A stretch of 64,000 nucleotides of DNA from Agrobacterium tumefaciens (GCF_013337285.1 NZ_SUPW01000010.1:1-64000); one strand, 5' to 3'. Counted from the stretch's first letter, positions 46,840-55,961 are shown. A program made the numbers and translations. Notes: generated by a model not told the origin, from the sequence alone.

Positions 46840-47879
46840 CTATGCATGGATCCGGTAAAGGTCCGGCCGTGCTGCTTGCCGGCCGCTCCAACCGTAAACG
46901 AACGGCGTGGCTGAGCGCCGTGCTGGCGATTCTGGCCGTGCTTTGCGCGCTTTCAGTCGCCATCGGCACGCGTGATGTATCGCTGGCGGATATTACCGCA
47001 GCGCTTGCCGGCCGGGTTGAGACGGTTGCGGAAGCGGCCGTTGCGGTTCGCCTGCCGCGCACGGTGCTTGCGCTTCTGGCCGGTGCCGCACTCGGGCTGG
47101 CAGGGGCCATAATGCAGGGCGTCACCCGCAATCCGCTGGCCGATCCCGGCATTCTCGGCGTCAATATGGGGGCCTCGCTCGCCGTCGTCATCGCCATCGT
47201 CTGGTTCGGCATTGCGTCTTCACAGGCCTTCATCATTGCCGCCATCATTGGTGCGGGTCTCTCGGCCGTCTTCGTTTATGTCGTCGGTTCGCTCGGGCGC
47301 GGCGGGGCCACCCCGCTGAAACTGGCGCTTGCTGGTGCTGCCACATCCGTCGCCTTCTCGTCATTGGTTATCGCCGTGGTTCTGCCGCGCAGCGATATTG
47401 CCGGCGGCATCCGCGCCTGGCAGATTGGCGGCGTCGGCGGCGCGACCTTCGAGCGCATCGAGACCGTTCTGCCGTTTCTGGCCGCCGGTTTCGCCATCAG
47501 CCTGCTTTCGGCGCGCAGGCTAAATTCGCTGGCTCTGGGCGATGAGCTCGCCGCCGGCCTTGGCGAAAACGTCGCTGTCGCCCGAGCCGTGGCGTCTTTT
47601 GGGGCTATTTTGCTCTGCGGCACGGCTACCGCCATTTGCGGGCCGATCGGCTTTGTCGGGCTGGTTGTGCCGCATCTGTGCCGTCTGCTCGTCGGTGTTG
47701 ACAATCGCTGGCTCCTGCCGTTTTCCGCGCTTGGCGGCGCCTGCCTGCTGCTGGCTGCCGATATTGTCGGCCGCATCGTCGCACGGCCGTCCGAACTCGA
47801 TGTCGGCATCGTCACCGCGCTGGTCGGTGCACCGTTCTTCATCTGGATCGTCAGACGCCAGCGGGTGCGTGAACTATGA
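46836..47879 (+). CDS. Iron-siderophore ABC transporter permease (FecCD family), locus 2 first subunit
   Basis: 347-aa polytopic permease with RLPRTVLALLAGAALGLAGA, TRNPLADPGILGVNMGASL, GPIGFVGLVVPHLCRLL and a C-terminal ELDVGIVTALVGAPFFIWI. Its ATG overlaps the binding-protein stop as ATGA. Confidence 0.94.
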   Translation: MTMHGSGKGPAVLLAGRSNRKRTAWLSAVLAILAVLCALSVAIGTRDVSLADITAALAGRVETVAEAAVAVRLPRTVLALLAGAALGLAGAIMQGVTRNPLADPGILGVNMGASLAVVIAIVWFGIASSQAFIIAAIIGAGLSAVFVYVVGSLGRGGATPLKLALAGAATSVAFSSLVIAVVLPRSDIAGGIRAWQIGGVGGATFERIETVLPFLAAGFAISLLSARRLNSLALGDELAAGLGENVAVARAVASFGAILLCGTATAICGPIGFVGLVVPHLCRLLVGVDNRWLLPFSALGGACLLLAADIVGRIVARPSELDVGIVTALVGAPFFIWIVRRQRVREL

Positions 47880-48916
47880 TCATGCACGCTGCCGTCATCG
47901 ACACACTGGTCTTGAACCGCCACGCCCGACAGCGCCGGCGCCGCCTCGTCATCGCCACCCTGTCGGCCCTGCTGATTGCTGCATTCGCCCTGACGCTGAT
48001 GCTGGGGCAATCCTTTACGCCGCCCGGTGAGGTGATCCGCGTCTTGGCTGGCGAGGATATTGCCGGCGTCAGCTTCACCGTCGGGCAATTGCGCCTGCCG
48101 CGCGCGCTGCTCTCGGTGCTGGCCGGGCTGAGCTTTGGGCTGGGCGGTGTCGCCTTTCAGATCATGCTGCGCAATCCGCTGGCCAGTCCCGACATTATCG
48201 GCATCAGTTCCGGTGCGAGTGCTGCCGCCGTCTTCGCCATCGTCGTGCTGCAGCTGAACGGACCGCTTGTCTCGGTCTTTGCCGTCATCGCCGGTCTTGG
48301 CATTGCGCTGCTGGTCTATCTCCTGTCCTTCCGCAACGGCGTGGCGGGAACGCGGCTTATCCTTGTCGGTATCGGCGTTTCCGCCATGCTCGAAAGTTTC
48401 ATCGCCTATATTCTCTCCGTCGCGCCCGCCTGGACGCTGCAGGAGGCGATGCGCTGGCTGACGGGCAGTGTCAACGGCGCCAAACTTGCCCAGACGTCGC
48501 CGCTCTTTGTCGCCCTCATTCTGTTCGGTGGGTTACTTTTGAGCCGCGCGCGTGATCTTGAGGCGTTGCGGCTCGGCGATGATGCCGCCGCCGCGCTGGG
48601 CGTGCGGGTTGGGAAAACGCGCATCATCGTCATCATCGCCGCCGTGGGCATGATCGCTTTTGCCACGGCCGTCTCGGGACCTATCGCCTTTGTTGCCTTC
48701 CTGTCGGGGCCGATTGCCGCGCGTATCGTCGGCAGCAACGGCTCACTGCTCATTCCCGCAGCACTTGTCGGGGCCGTACTGGTGCTGGTGGGCGATTATT
48801 GCGGCCAGTTCCTGCTGCCGGGCCGATACCCGGTCGGCGTCGTTACCGGCGCGCTTGGCGCGCCCTATCTGATTTACCTTATCGTGCGGGTCAACCGCAG
48901 CGGAGGCTCGTTATGA
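47876..48916 (+). CDS. Iron-siderophore ABC transporter permease (FecCD family), locus 2 second subunit
   Basis: 346-aa polytopic permease with RLPRALLSVLAGLSFGLGG, LRNPLASPDIIGISSGASAA, GPIAFVAFLSGPIAARIV and YPVGVVTGALGAPYLIYL. Its start overlaps the first permease as ATGA. It has FVAFLSGPIA where most FecCD proteins have FVGLVxPHxx, a difference seen in the second subunit of many heterodimeric pairs. Confidence 0.93.
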   Translation: MIMHAAVIDTLVLNRHARQRRRRLVIATLSALLIAAFALTLMLGQSFTPPGEVIRVLAGEDIAGVSFTVGQLRLPRALLSVLAGLSFGLGGVAFQIMLRNPLASPDIIGISSGASAAAVFAIVVLQLNGPLVSVFAVIAGLGIALLVYLLSFRNGVAGTRLILVGIGVSAMLESFIAYILSVAPAWTLQEAMRWLTGSVNGAKLAQTSPLFVALILFGGLLLSRARDLEALRLGDDAAAALGVRVGKTRIIVIIAAVGMIAFATAVSGPIAFVAFLSGPIAARIVGSNGSLLIPAALVGAVLVLVGDYCGQFLLPGRYPVGVVTGALGAPYLIYLIVRVNRSGGSL

Positions 48917-49722
48917 CCGGCCACTCCCTTTCCGTGAACGGCCTTTCGGCTGGCTACGGTGAAACCCTTATTATCGAAGGGCTGAACCTCGTCGTTCCAC
49001 GCGGGAAAATCACCGTCATCGTCGGGGCCAATGCCTGCGGCAAGTCCACCCTGCTGCGCAGCATGTCGCGGCTTATCACGCCCCGCGCCGGGCAGGTCCT
49101 GCTCGACGGTAAATCCATCCATCGGCTTCCTTCGAAAGAGTTGGCGCAGCGCATGGGCCTCCTGCCGCAATCGCCGATCGCGCCGGAGGGTATCGTCGTC
49201 GCCGATCTCGTCAGCCGTGGCCGGCACCCGCATCACGGCCTGTTCGCCCGCTGGTCGCGCCAGGACGACGAGGCGGTTGCCGCTGCCCTTTTCGCCACGG
49301 ATACGGTGGACCTTGCCGAGCGGCCGGTAGATGAACTGTCGGGCGGCCAGCGGCAACGCGTCTGGATCGCCATGGCGCTTGCCCAGCAGACCGACATATT
49401 GCTGCTGGATGAACCCACGACCTTCTTGGATATCAGCCATCAGGTCGAAGTACTGGACCTTCTGACTGACCTCAACCAGTCCCGTGAAACCACAATCGTC
49501 ATGGTGCTGCACGATCTCAACCTCGCAGCCCGTTATGCCGATCATCTCGTCGCCATGACGGACGGAAAGCTGCATGTCTGCGGCACACCGGAAGAAGTGC
49601 TGACGGAAGAGAATGTCCGCCACGTCTTCGGCATCGAAAGCCGGGTCATCGAAGATCCGACCTCCGGCAAGCCGATGATGCTGCCAATCGGGCGGCATCG
49701 GGCGATGACGGGACGGCAATAA
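48913..49722 (+). CDS. Iron-siderophore ABC transporter ATP-binding protein (locus 2)
   Basis: 269-aa ATPase from ATG 48913, overlapping the permease stop as ATGA. It has Walker A VGANACGKSTLL (Ala and Cys in place of the usual Gly-Ser before GKS), signature LSGGQRQRVWIAMALAQQ, Walker B ILLLDEPTTFLDISHQVEVL and H-loop MVLHDLNLAARYADHLV. Last gene of the operon. Confidence 0.94.
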   Translation: MTGHSLSVNGLSAGYGETLIIEGLNLVVPRGKITVIVGANACGKSTLLRSMSRLITPRAGQVLLDGKSIHRLPSKELAQRMGLLPQSPIAPEGIVVADLVSRGRHPHHGLFARWSRQDDEAVAAALFATDTVDLAERPVDELSGGQRQRVWIAMALAQQTDILLLDEPTTFLDISHQVEVLDLLTDLNQSRETTIVMVLHDLNLAARYADHLVAMTDGKLHVCGTPEEVLTEENVRHVFGIESRVIEDPTSGKPMMLPIGRHRAMTGRQ

Positions 49723-49725
49723 ATT

Positions 49726-49742
49726 GTATCTCTTTAAGATAC
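49726..49742. promoter_or_regulatory. HigA operator, distal copy
   Basis: GTATC-N7-GATAC palindrome. A second copy with the same arms and the same 7-base spacing lies 37 bases downstream, flanking the promoter. Confidence 0.7.
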
Positions 49743-49749
49743 CGTTCTG

Positions 49750-49777
49750 TTGACTTCTGAGTGTATCGGTTTATGAT
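49750..49777 (+). promoter_or_regulatory. higBA promoter
   Basis: TTGACT (49750-49755) and TATGAT (49772-49777) with a 16-base spacer. The -10 box lies inside the proximal operator, so antitoxin binding should block RNA polymerase. Confidence 0.7.
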
Positions 49778-49779
49778 AC
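49763..49779. promoter_or_regulatory. HigA operator, proximal copy
   Basis: GTATC-N7-GATAC, 19 bases before the higB start and covering the promoter -10 element. Confidence 0.75.
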
Positions 49780-49798
49780 CAATATCACGAGGCCAGCA

Positions 49799-50080
49799 AT
49801 GATCCGTTCTTTTAAAAACAAGCTGACCGCATCGATTGACGACGGATCTGTGAAGAAGGGCTTTCCCGCGGATCTCATACGCCGCGCCCAGCAGCTGCTC
49901 ACGATTCTGGATGCGTCGACCACGGTTGACGACCTTCGGTCACCACCGGGTAACCGTTTGGAAAAGCTGTCCGGCGACCGTGAAGGCCAATATTCGATTC
50001 GGATCAACAAGCAATGGCGTATCTGCTTCGTCTGGACAGACGCGGGGCCGGAAAGCGTGGAAATAACCGATTATCACTAG
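49799..50080 (+). CDS. higB: HigB-type toxin (RelE/ParE superfamily ribonuclease)
   Basis: 93-aa toxin. HigB proteins cut mRNA on the ribosome. It shows the family layout: FPADLIRRAQQLLTILDAST, SPPGNRLEKLSGDREGQYSI and RINKQWRICFVW with the conserved basic and aromatic residues, ending VEITDYH. Toxin-before-antitoxin order is characteristic of hig systems. GAGG lies seven bases before the ATG. 52 bases separate it from the antitoxin. Confidence 0.93.
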   Translation: MIRSFKNKLTASIDDGSVKKGFPADLIRRAQQLLTILDASTTVDDLRSPPGNRLEKLSGDREGQYSIRINKQWRICFVWTDAGPESVEITDYH

Positions 50081-50132
50081 TCGGTTATTTTCGGAAAGCT
50101 CAGGACAAATAGGCCAAGGAGGGCCAGCGATC

Positions 50133-50432
50133 ATGACAATCAGCAAATCGCCCCCGATCCACCCGGGCGAAATCCTGCGGGAACTCTATCTGGAGCCGCT
50201 GGGCATGTCAGCATACGCCCTTGCAAAGCACCTCAATATTCCTCGCACCCGCATAGAACGGATTGTGGGAGAGAAACTTGGTATCACCGCCGACACTGCC
50301 TTGCGCCTCGCAAAGTTTTTCAAGACCACACCGGAATATTGGCTGAACTTGCAGAACGCCTTTGACATTAAGGCCGCCGCTGCAAGGCTGGAAGCGGACC
50401 TTGCCAATATCAAAGAACTGGAAGCCGCCTAA
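50133..50432 (+). CDS. higA: HigA-type antitoxin (XRE helix-turn-helix)
   Basis: 99-aa antitoxin with the HigA hallmark N terminus PPIHPGEILRELYLEPLGMS and an XRE helix-turn-helix (AYALAKHLNIPRTRIERIVG). It neutralises HigB and represses the operon through the twin GTATC-N7-GATAC palindromes. A strong AGGAGG precedes the start, consistent with antitoxin being made in excess. Confidence 0.94.
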   Translation: MTISKSPPIHPGEILRELYLEPLGMSAYALAKHLNIPRTRIERIVGEKLGITADTALRLAKFFKTTPEYWLNLQNAFDIKAAAARLEADLANIKELEAA

Positions 50433-50451
50433 TTCTCAGCCGCCTTTCAGG

Positions 50452-51324
50452 TCACGGCCAAGCCGCATAAGATGGCGGCGGCAGGTTCTGCATCCGCGTT
50501 GCGGCCCGGCGGAAACGTCCGGGAGACGTGCCCTCGTTGCGGGTGAAAAACCGATTGAAGTAGCCGGGGTCCTGAAACCCCAATCGAAACGCAATTTCAG
50601 CAACTTGCAGTGAAGAGTTAAGAAGAAGGTCGCGTGCTTCGGAGATGATTTCGCGGTGAATATAGGCCTGTGGTGAAAGCCCCGTGGCCTTGTGAACCGC
50701 AAATCCCAGCCGTTCGCGGCTGACACTCAAATGTCTTGCATAATCGTCCACGCCCCATTGATCGCGCTTGTGCTGGCTTACCAGCAGGACGAACCGTTCG
50801 GTGAGGCTGCCGGGCGTGGAGACGGCCGCGGCAATATCGGCCATGGCGTGCTGGCAGATGCGGATGAGGGTGACGGAGAGCAGGCTGGCGATGATCGTGT
50901 CCGAACCGGTTGTAGCGCGCACATTTTCGCTGGCGATGGTCTCGATATAACCTGCCAGTTCCTGCCGATCCTTTTCCGCTGGCGTCTGCGTCAAAATACG
51001 CTGCAATATATTGCGCACCGCGCTCGCGCTCGTGCCTGTGGGCATGGCATGGGCAAGGCCGATTTCGGTCGTCCTCAGCAGCGATCCACGAGTTCCGGCA
51101 TTCAACCGCAGGCGGCCCGCGGGGGCGATGGGCAGCCAGACGAGCCCCGGTGCCGTGACAGGCAGCGTCTTTTCACCCTGCAGGATTTCTGCTTCGCCGG
51201 CGGAGAGAAGCAGCAGATGGGCACTATCCGCTTCCAGCCGCAATTCCGATACGCGCAGCGCTGAGGTGAGGGTGCGTGCGGTTATCTCAACGCGGTTGCC
51301 GGCAATCTGGCTGTACAGCGGCAT
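50452..51324 (-). CDS. AraC-family transcriptional regulator
   Basis: 290 aa with an N-terminal cupin-like ligand domain and a C-terminal AraC DNA-binding domain (DDYARHLSVSRERLGFAVHK, LQVAEIAFRLGFQDPGYFNR, FFTRNEGTSPGRFRR). It is divergent from the branched-chain-type ABC operon that ends in an aldehyde dehydrogenase, and is the likely regulator of that operon. It ends 19 bases from the convergent higA stop. Confidence 0.9.
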   Translation of the reverse strand: MPLYSQIAGNRVEITARTLTSALRVSELRLEADSAHLLLLSAGEAEILQGEKTLPVTAPGLVWLPIAPAGRLRLNAGTRGSLLRTTEIGLAHAMPTGTSASAVRNILQRILTQTPAEKDRQELAGYIETIASENVRATTGSDTIIASLLSVTLIRICQHAMADIAAAVSTPGSLTERFVLLVSQHKRDQWGVDDYARHLSVSRERLGFAVHKATGLSPQAYIHREIISEARDLLLNSSLQVAEIAFRLGFQDPGYFNRFFTRNEGTSPGRFRRAATRMQNLPPPSYAAWP

Positions 51325-51344
51325 TATGCCTCCAAAAGTACAAT

Positions 51345-51365
51345 AATGCGCTACGCTAGTGCATT
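51345..51365. promoter_or_regulatory. Inverted repeat in the AraC / ABC-operon divergent region
   Basis: Arms AATGCGCTA and TAGTGCATT pair at 8 of 9 positions around a CGC centre. The site lies about 20 bases before the AraC start and about 95 before the binding-protein start, where a regulator could control both genes. Confidence 0.5.
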
Positions 51366-51458
51366 TTATATGCGGCTGTCATTGCTAAACTTTGATCAGC
51401 GCAGGGGAAAGCCTTGAGGAGAACGGCAACCCCGAGAAGGCGCTTTGGGAGGAACATC

Positions 51459-52673
51459 ATGAATAGTCTGAAGCGCAGAACGCTGTTCTGCCTGCTCTCC
51501 GGTGCTGCCCTGTCGGCAGTATCTTTCGGTTATGTCAATGCGCAGGACCGCACGTCGGTGAAGATCGGTTATGCCGTTTCAAAAAGCGGCGCCAATGCCA
51601 CAGGTGCTGGCATCACCACCATTCCGAACTACAAATTGTGGGTGAAGGAGGTCAACGATGCCGGTGGCCTCACCTTGCCGGATGGCAAGCGCCTGCCGGT
51701 GGAAGTGGTCGAATATGACGACCGCTCCTCGGCCGAGGATGCGGTACGTTTCACCGAACGTCTGGCCAGCCAGGACAAGGTCGATTTCATTCTGCCGCCA
51801 TGGGGCACGGGCTTCAATCTGGCCGTCGCACCGCTTTATGAGCGCTTCGGTTATCCGCAACTGGCAGTGACCGGCGTGACCGACAAGGCGCCTGAATTTG
51901 CCGCGCGCTGGAAGAAGAGCTTCTGGATGCTGGGCGGCGGCCATGATTATGCCAATGCGCTGGCCGACGTTCTGAAAGCCGCACGCGATGCCGGCCAGAT
52001 CAACGACAAGGTCGCGGTGATTTCCGTGGCTGACGGTTTCGGCATCGATCTCATCAAGGCCGCGCGACCGGCGCTGAAAGAAGCGGGTTTCACACTGGCC
52101 TATGACAAGACCTATCCGGTCGGCACTTCGGATTTCGCAGCACTTGTGAACGAGGCGGCGGCGAGTGGTGCGGACAGCTTCATCGCCTTTTCCTATCCGC
52201 CCGACAGTTTCGCGGTGACGAAACAGGCGCAGACGGCCCGGTTTAACCCGAAGGTTCTTTATGTCGGCGTCGGCGGTGCTTTCCCGATCTTCCCGAAGGT
52301 CTCCGATGGCAAGCAGGGAGGCGTGATCAGCATCGGCGGCGTTGATGGCAGCAGCGACAAGATCGAGGATTATTTCAAGCGCCACGAGGCCTTCATTGGC
52401 GCCAAGCCGGACAGCTGGGCAAGCGCCATCACCTATGCGAGCCTCGAAATGCTGGCCCAGTCCATCCAGCGTGTCGGCCTCGACAAGGCGGCGGTGGCAA
52501 GCGAGCTTTCGACGGGAAGCTTCGAAACCGTCATCGGCCCGGTCAAGCTTGAGGACAACCAGCTTCGCCAGCTATGGTGGGCGGGACAATGGCAGGGTGA
52601 CCGCTTTGTGGCGATTGCACCCGCAGACCGTTCAGGCGCGGCAAAGCCGGTCATTCCGAAGCCGCAATGGTGA
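51459..52673 (+). CDS. Branched-chain-amino-acid-type ABC transporter, periplasmic binding protein
   Basis: 404 aa from ATG 51459 (GGGAGGA six bases upstream), with signal peptide (TLFCLLSGAALSAVSFGYVN). The LivJ-type Peripla_BP_6 fold is seen in KIGYAVSKSGANATGAGITT, VVEYDDRSSAEDAVRFTERL and KVAVISVADGFGIDLIKAAR. This class also binds aromatic acids, amides and other non-amino-acid ligands. Linkage to an aldehyde dehydrogenase suggests one of those. Confidence 0.92.
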   Translation: MNSLKRRTLFCLLSGAALSAVSFGYVNAQDRTSVKIGYAVSKSGANATGAGITTIPNYKLWVKEVNDAGGLTLPDGKRLPVEVVEYDDRSSAEDAVRFTERLASQDKVDFILPPWGTGFNLAVAPLYERFGYPQLAVTGVTDKAPEFAARWKKSFWMLGGGHDYANALADVLKAARDAGQINDKVAVISVADGFGIDLIKAARPALKEAGFTLAYDKTYPVGTSDFAALVNEAAASGADSFIAFSYPPDSFAVTKQAQTARFNPKVLYVGVGGAFPIFPKVSDGKQGGVISIGGVDGSSDKIEDYFKRHEAFIGAKPDSWASAITYASLEMLAQSIQRVGLDKAAVASELSTGSFETVIGPVKLEDNQLRQLWWAGQWQGDRFVAIAPADRSGAAKPVIPKPQW

Positions 52674-52719
52674 GCCGTTGCCGGCCGGGGCCGTGAACCC
52701 CGGCCGGCAGGCTTCGGCC

Positions 52720-53616
52720 ATGTTCCAGACTGGAGACAATCCCTTGTTTTTATCCACCCTCATCTTCGGCTTGATGCTGGGAGGGACCTATGCGCTGATC
52801 GCGCTTGGACTTTCGCTGCAATATGGCATCGCCCGCATCATGAACCTTGCTTATGGCGAAGTGCTGATTGCGGCTGCCTTCTTCGCCTTCGTGCTGTTTT
52901 CTAGCTATGGCCTTTCGCCGCTCTTGTCGCTGTTCATTATCGTGCCGCTCGGTTACTGCCTGTCCTTTTTGATCTACCGGGTCATGATGCGGCCGCTGGT
53001 ACGCCGTTCGGGCGGGGCCGGCCGTCTGGAAGTCGATTCCATACTGGCGACCTTCGGGCTGCTCTTCGTCATTCAGGGCATCATGCTTGTCGTGTTCGGC
53101 GGCAACTATCATTCCTATTCCTATCTCGCCGATGGCGTCGATATCCTCGGCACGACGGTGGCGCTCAACCGGCTCCTGTCCTTCTGCCTGTCGGTCGTCA
53201 TCGGCGGCGGGCTTTATCTGGCGCTCACCCACAGTCGCTGGGGCCTCAACCTGCGGGCGGTGGCGCTTGCGCCCAAATCCGCGCCGCTGGTCGGTATTGA
53301 TGTGAACCGTGTGGCCTCGATCGGCTTTGCGCTTGGTGGAGCACTCGCCGTGGCGGGCGGGGTGATGATCTCGATGTACCAGACCTTTTCCGCCTCCTAT
53401 GGCGTGGTCTTCACCATGAAGGCGCTTGTCGTTGTCATCATGGGGGGTGTCGGCAATCTGCTCGGCGCGCTGGTGGCCGGCCTGCTGCTCGGCCTCGTAG
53501 AAACCTTCGTGCTGGTTTATGTCGATCCCGGTCTCACACTTGCCGCCACCTATCTGCTTTTCCTCGTGGTGCTGCTCTGGCGACCGGAAGGCATTTTCGC
53601 AAGGAGGGGCAAATGA
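52720..53616 (+). CDS. Branched-chain-type ABC transporter permease (LivH class)
   Basis: 298 aa from ATG 52720; a TTG at 52744 with GGAG eight bases upstream is an equally plausible start giving 290 aa. It has LivH motifs: LFGLMLGGTYALIALGLSLQ region, YGIARIMNLAYGEVLIAAAF, and the loop NRVASIGFALGGALAVAGGV with MKALVVVIMGGVGNLLGAL. An in-frame extension to 52342 lies within the binding-protein gene and is rejected. Confidence 0.92.
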   Translation: MFQTGDNPLFLSTLIFGLMLGGTYALIALGLSLQYGIARIMNLAYGEVLIAAAFFAFVLFSSYGLSPLLSLFIIVPLGYCLSFLIYRVMMRPLVRRSGGAGRLEVDSILATFGLLFVIQGIMLVVFGGNYHSYSYLADGVDILGTTVALNRLLSFCLSVVIGGGLYLALTHSRWGLNLRAVALAPKSAPLVGIDVNRVASIGFALGGALAVAGGVMISMYQTFSASYGVVFTMKALVVVIMGGVGNLLGALVAGLLLGLVETFVLVYVDPGLTLAATYLLFLVVLLWRPEGIFARRGK

Positions 53617-54521
53617 TCCCGCTTCTCATCGGCCTTGCCGCAGTCGCGCTGCTGGCGCTTTCCCCCATCTTTTTCGATGCCTATGGCGTGGGTGTCATCA
53701 TTGGCCTGTTGGGTTATGCGACGCTCGCCTCCGCCTGGGCGATGTTCTCCGGTCCCACCCGCTATATTTCACTCGCCACCGTCGCCTTCTTCGGTGTCGG
53801 GGCCTATACGGTGGCGGTGCTGAGCGAGGTTTTGCCCTGGCCGCTTGTGCTCCTGTGCGCGGCCCTTGTCGGTGCGTCGCTTGCGCTTGTCGTCGGGCTT
53901 TCCACACTGCGCGTCGCCGGCATTTATTTCGTGATCTTTTCCTTTGGCCTTGCCGAGCTCATCCGCCAGCTCATCACCTGGTATGAGGTGAATGTGACTG
54001 GCACGCTTGGGCGCTATATCTTCCTGCCGCTGGAGCCGCAGCATGTGCTCTGGCAATTGCTGGCGCTGGCTGTCATCACCCTTCTGCTGGCAATCCTGAT
54101 CGACCGCAGCAAGCTCGGACTGGCGCTGAAGGCAATCGGTGACGACGAGGTCGTGGCGGCCCATGCGGGCATCAATCTCGCCCGCACCAAGTTGACGCTC
54201 TTCGTGCTGTCGGCCACGATCATCACGCTGGTCGGCGCCATTCAAGCCCCGCGCTGGGTCTATATCGAGCCGGCCATCGTCTTTAATCCGCAGGTCTCGT
54301 TCCTCACCGTCATCATGGCCTTGCTTGGCGGAGCCACACGCCGCTGGGGACCCATTCTCGGTGCGGTGCCGCTGTTCCTGCTGTTCGAATGGCTGGGCGC
54401 CAACTTCCCCAACCATTTTTCCATCATCCTCGGCGCCCTCTTCATCCTCATCGTCTTTGTGTTGCCGGATGGCGTGCTGGCGGCGCTTGAGAAACTGCGC
54501 AAAAAGGAGAAAGCCGCATGA
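53613..54521 (+). CDS. Branched-chain-type ABC transporter permease (LivM class)
   Basis: 302-aa permease with LivM motifs: FSGPTRYISLATVAFFGVGA, LRVAGIYFVIFSFGLAELIR, LKAIGDDEVVAAHAGINLAR and a C-terminal LPDGVLAALEKLRKKEK. The start overlaps the LivH-class stop as ATGA. Confidence 0.93.
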   Translation: MIPLLIGLAAVALLALSPIFFDAYGVGVIIGLLGYATLASAWAMFSGPTRYISLATVAFFGVGAYTVAVLSEVLPWPLVLLCAALVGASLALVVGLSTLRVAGIYFVIFSFGLAELIRQLITWYEVNVTGTLGRYIFLPLEPQHVLWQLLALAVITLLLAILIDRSKLGLALKAIGDDEVVAAHAGINLARTKLTLFVLSATIITLVGAIQAPRWVYIEPAIVFNPQVSFLTVIMALLGGATRRWGPILGAVPLFLLFEWLGANFPNHFSIILGALFILIVFVLPDGVLAALEKLRKKEKAA

Positions 54522-55246
54522 GCGCTGTTCTCGAAATCACCGATATCCGCAAGACCTTTGGCGGGCTGAAGGCGGTGGATGGTCTTGGTCTCACCATCAA
54601 GGCCGGCGAGGTCGTCGGGCTGCTGGGGCCGAACGGTTCCGGCAAGACGACGCTGATGAACCTGATCTCCGGGGCGCTGAAGCCAACCGAAGGGTCGATC
54701 CGGCTAAAAGGGCAGGAGATTGCAGGAAGGCGGCCGGATGTGATTGCCCGCGCCGGCGTGGCGCGCACCTTCCAGCTCGTGCGGCTTTTGCCGTCGCTTT
54801 CCCTGCTCGAAAACGTCGCCGTATCGGCCATGTTCGGGCCGCAATGCCTGTCCCGTCTTGAGGCGGAGAAGGTCGCGCGGGCCTGCCTCGAAAGGATTGG
54901 CCTTGCCGGGCGGGAGACCCTGCCGGCCGGCGATCTCACCTATATCGACCAGAAGCGGCTTGAACTGGCGCGTGCGCTGGCGGGTGAACCGAAGCTTCTG
55001 CTTCTCGACGAATGGCTCGCGGGCCTTAACCCCACGGAGCTGCAGGAAGGAATAGCGCTGATCCGGCGGCTGGCATCGCAGGGAACGACGATCCTGCTAG
55101 TGGAACACATCATGGCCGCCGTGCGCGCACTCTGCCCGCGCTCCGTGGTCATGGCGGCGGGTCGCAAGATTGCCGACGGGCCGACGGCAGTAGTGCTTGA
55201 TGATCCGCAGGTCATTTCCGCCTATCTGGGAGCGGCACATGCTTGA
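54518..55246 (+). CDS. Branched-chain-type ABC transporter ATP-binding protein (LivG class)
   Basis: 242-aa ATPase with Walker A LLGPNGSGKTTLMNLISG, GVARTFQLVRLLPSLSLLEN and Walker B LLLLDEWLAGLNPTEL (DEWLAGL where LivG usually has DEPAAGL). The ABC signature is degenerate: LTYIDQKRLELARALAGEP replaces the usual LSYGQQRRLEIARAL, with no LSxGQ. H-loop is LLVEHIMAAV. Such DEW-type variants occur in some aromatic-substrate transporters, from memory. Starts with an ATGA overlap. Confidence 0.92.
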   Translation: MSAVLEITDIRKTFGGLKAVDGLGLTIKAGEVVGLLGPNGSGKTTLMNLISGALKPTEGSIRLKGQEIAGRRPDVIARAGVARTFQLVRLLPSLSLLENVAVSAMFGPQCLSRLEAEKVARACLERIGLAGRETLPAGDLTYIDQKRLELARALAGEPKLLLLDEWLAGLNPTELQEGIALIRRLASQGTTILLVEHIMAAVRALCPRSVVMAAGRKIADGPTAVVLDDPQVISAYLGAAHA

Positions 55247-55961
55247 AATAGATGCACTGACAATCCGCTACGGCAAACATCTTGCGGTTGACGGCATATC
55301 GCTCAATGTCGCCAAGGGCGAAACGGTGGTGCTGCTCGGGGCCAATGGCGCTGGCAAGTCGTCGCTGCTGAAAGCGGTCGGCGGCATGGTTGCGCCGGCC
55401 TCCGGCGAAGTGCGCGTCAACGGCGCGTCGCTTGCCGCTGTCCCCGCTCATCAGATCGTGGAGCGGGGCGTGGCGCTGGTGCCGGAAGGACGCGGAATTT
55501 TCGCAGCGCTGACGGTGGAGGAAAATCTTCGTCTCGGGGCCAATCCCCGCCATGCCCGTTCAGCGGAAAAGACGACGCGCGAGCATATTTTCTCGCTGTT
55601 TCCGCGCCTTGCCGAGCGGCGGCAGCAGCTTGCCGGCACCATGTCCGGTGGCGAACAGCAGATGGTCGCCATCGGGCGGGCGCTGATGTCGGCACCGGAT
55701 TATCTGCTGCTGGATGAGCCGAGCCTTGGGCTTGCGCCCATCGTCACGCAGGAACTTTTTGCCGCTTTGGGTGAGATCAAGAAGAGCGGCCTTTCCATTC
55801 TGCTCGTGGAGCAGAATGTACGCGAAAGCCTTGCGCTCGCCGATCGCGGTTATTTGCTGGAAGCAGGACGGATTGTCGGGGCAGGCACGGCTGAAGCCCT
55901 GTCCGCCGATCCCGCCGTGCAACGGGCGTTTCTCGGCGGTACCACCGCCGCCATTGTCTGA
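55239..55961 (+). CDS. Branched-chain-type ABC transporter ATP-binding protein (LivF class)
   Basis: 240 aa from ATG 55239 (MLEIDALTIRYGKHLAVDGI), overlapping the LivG-class gene by 8 bases. Walker A LLGANGAGKSSLLKAVGG, GVALVPEGRGIFAALTVEEN, signature MSGGEQQMVAIGRALMS, Walker B LLLDEPSLGLAPIV and H-loop LVEQNVRESLAL are all intact, unlike the LivG partner. Confidence 0.94.
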   Translation: MLEIDALTIRYGKHLAVDGISLNVAKGETVVLLGANGAGKSSLLKAVGGMVAPASGEVRVNGASLAAVPAHQIVERGVALVPEGRGIFAALTVEENLRLGANPRHARSAEKTTREHIFSLFPRLAERRQQLAGTMSGGEQQMVAIGRALMSAPDYLLLDEPSLGLAPIVTQELFAALGEIKKSGLSILLVEQNVRESLALADRGYLLEAGRIVGAGTAEALSADPAVQRAFLGGTTAAIV

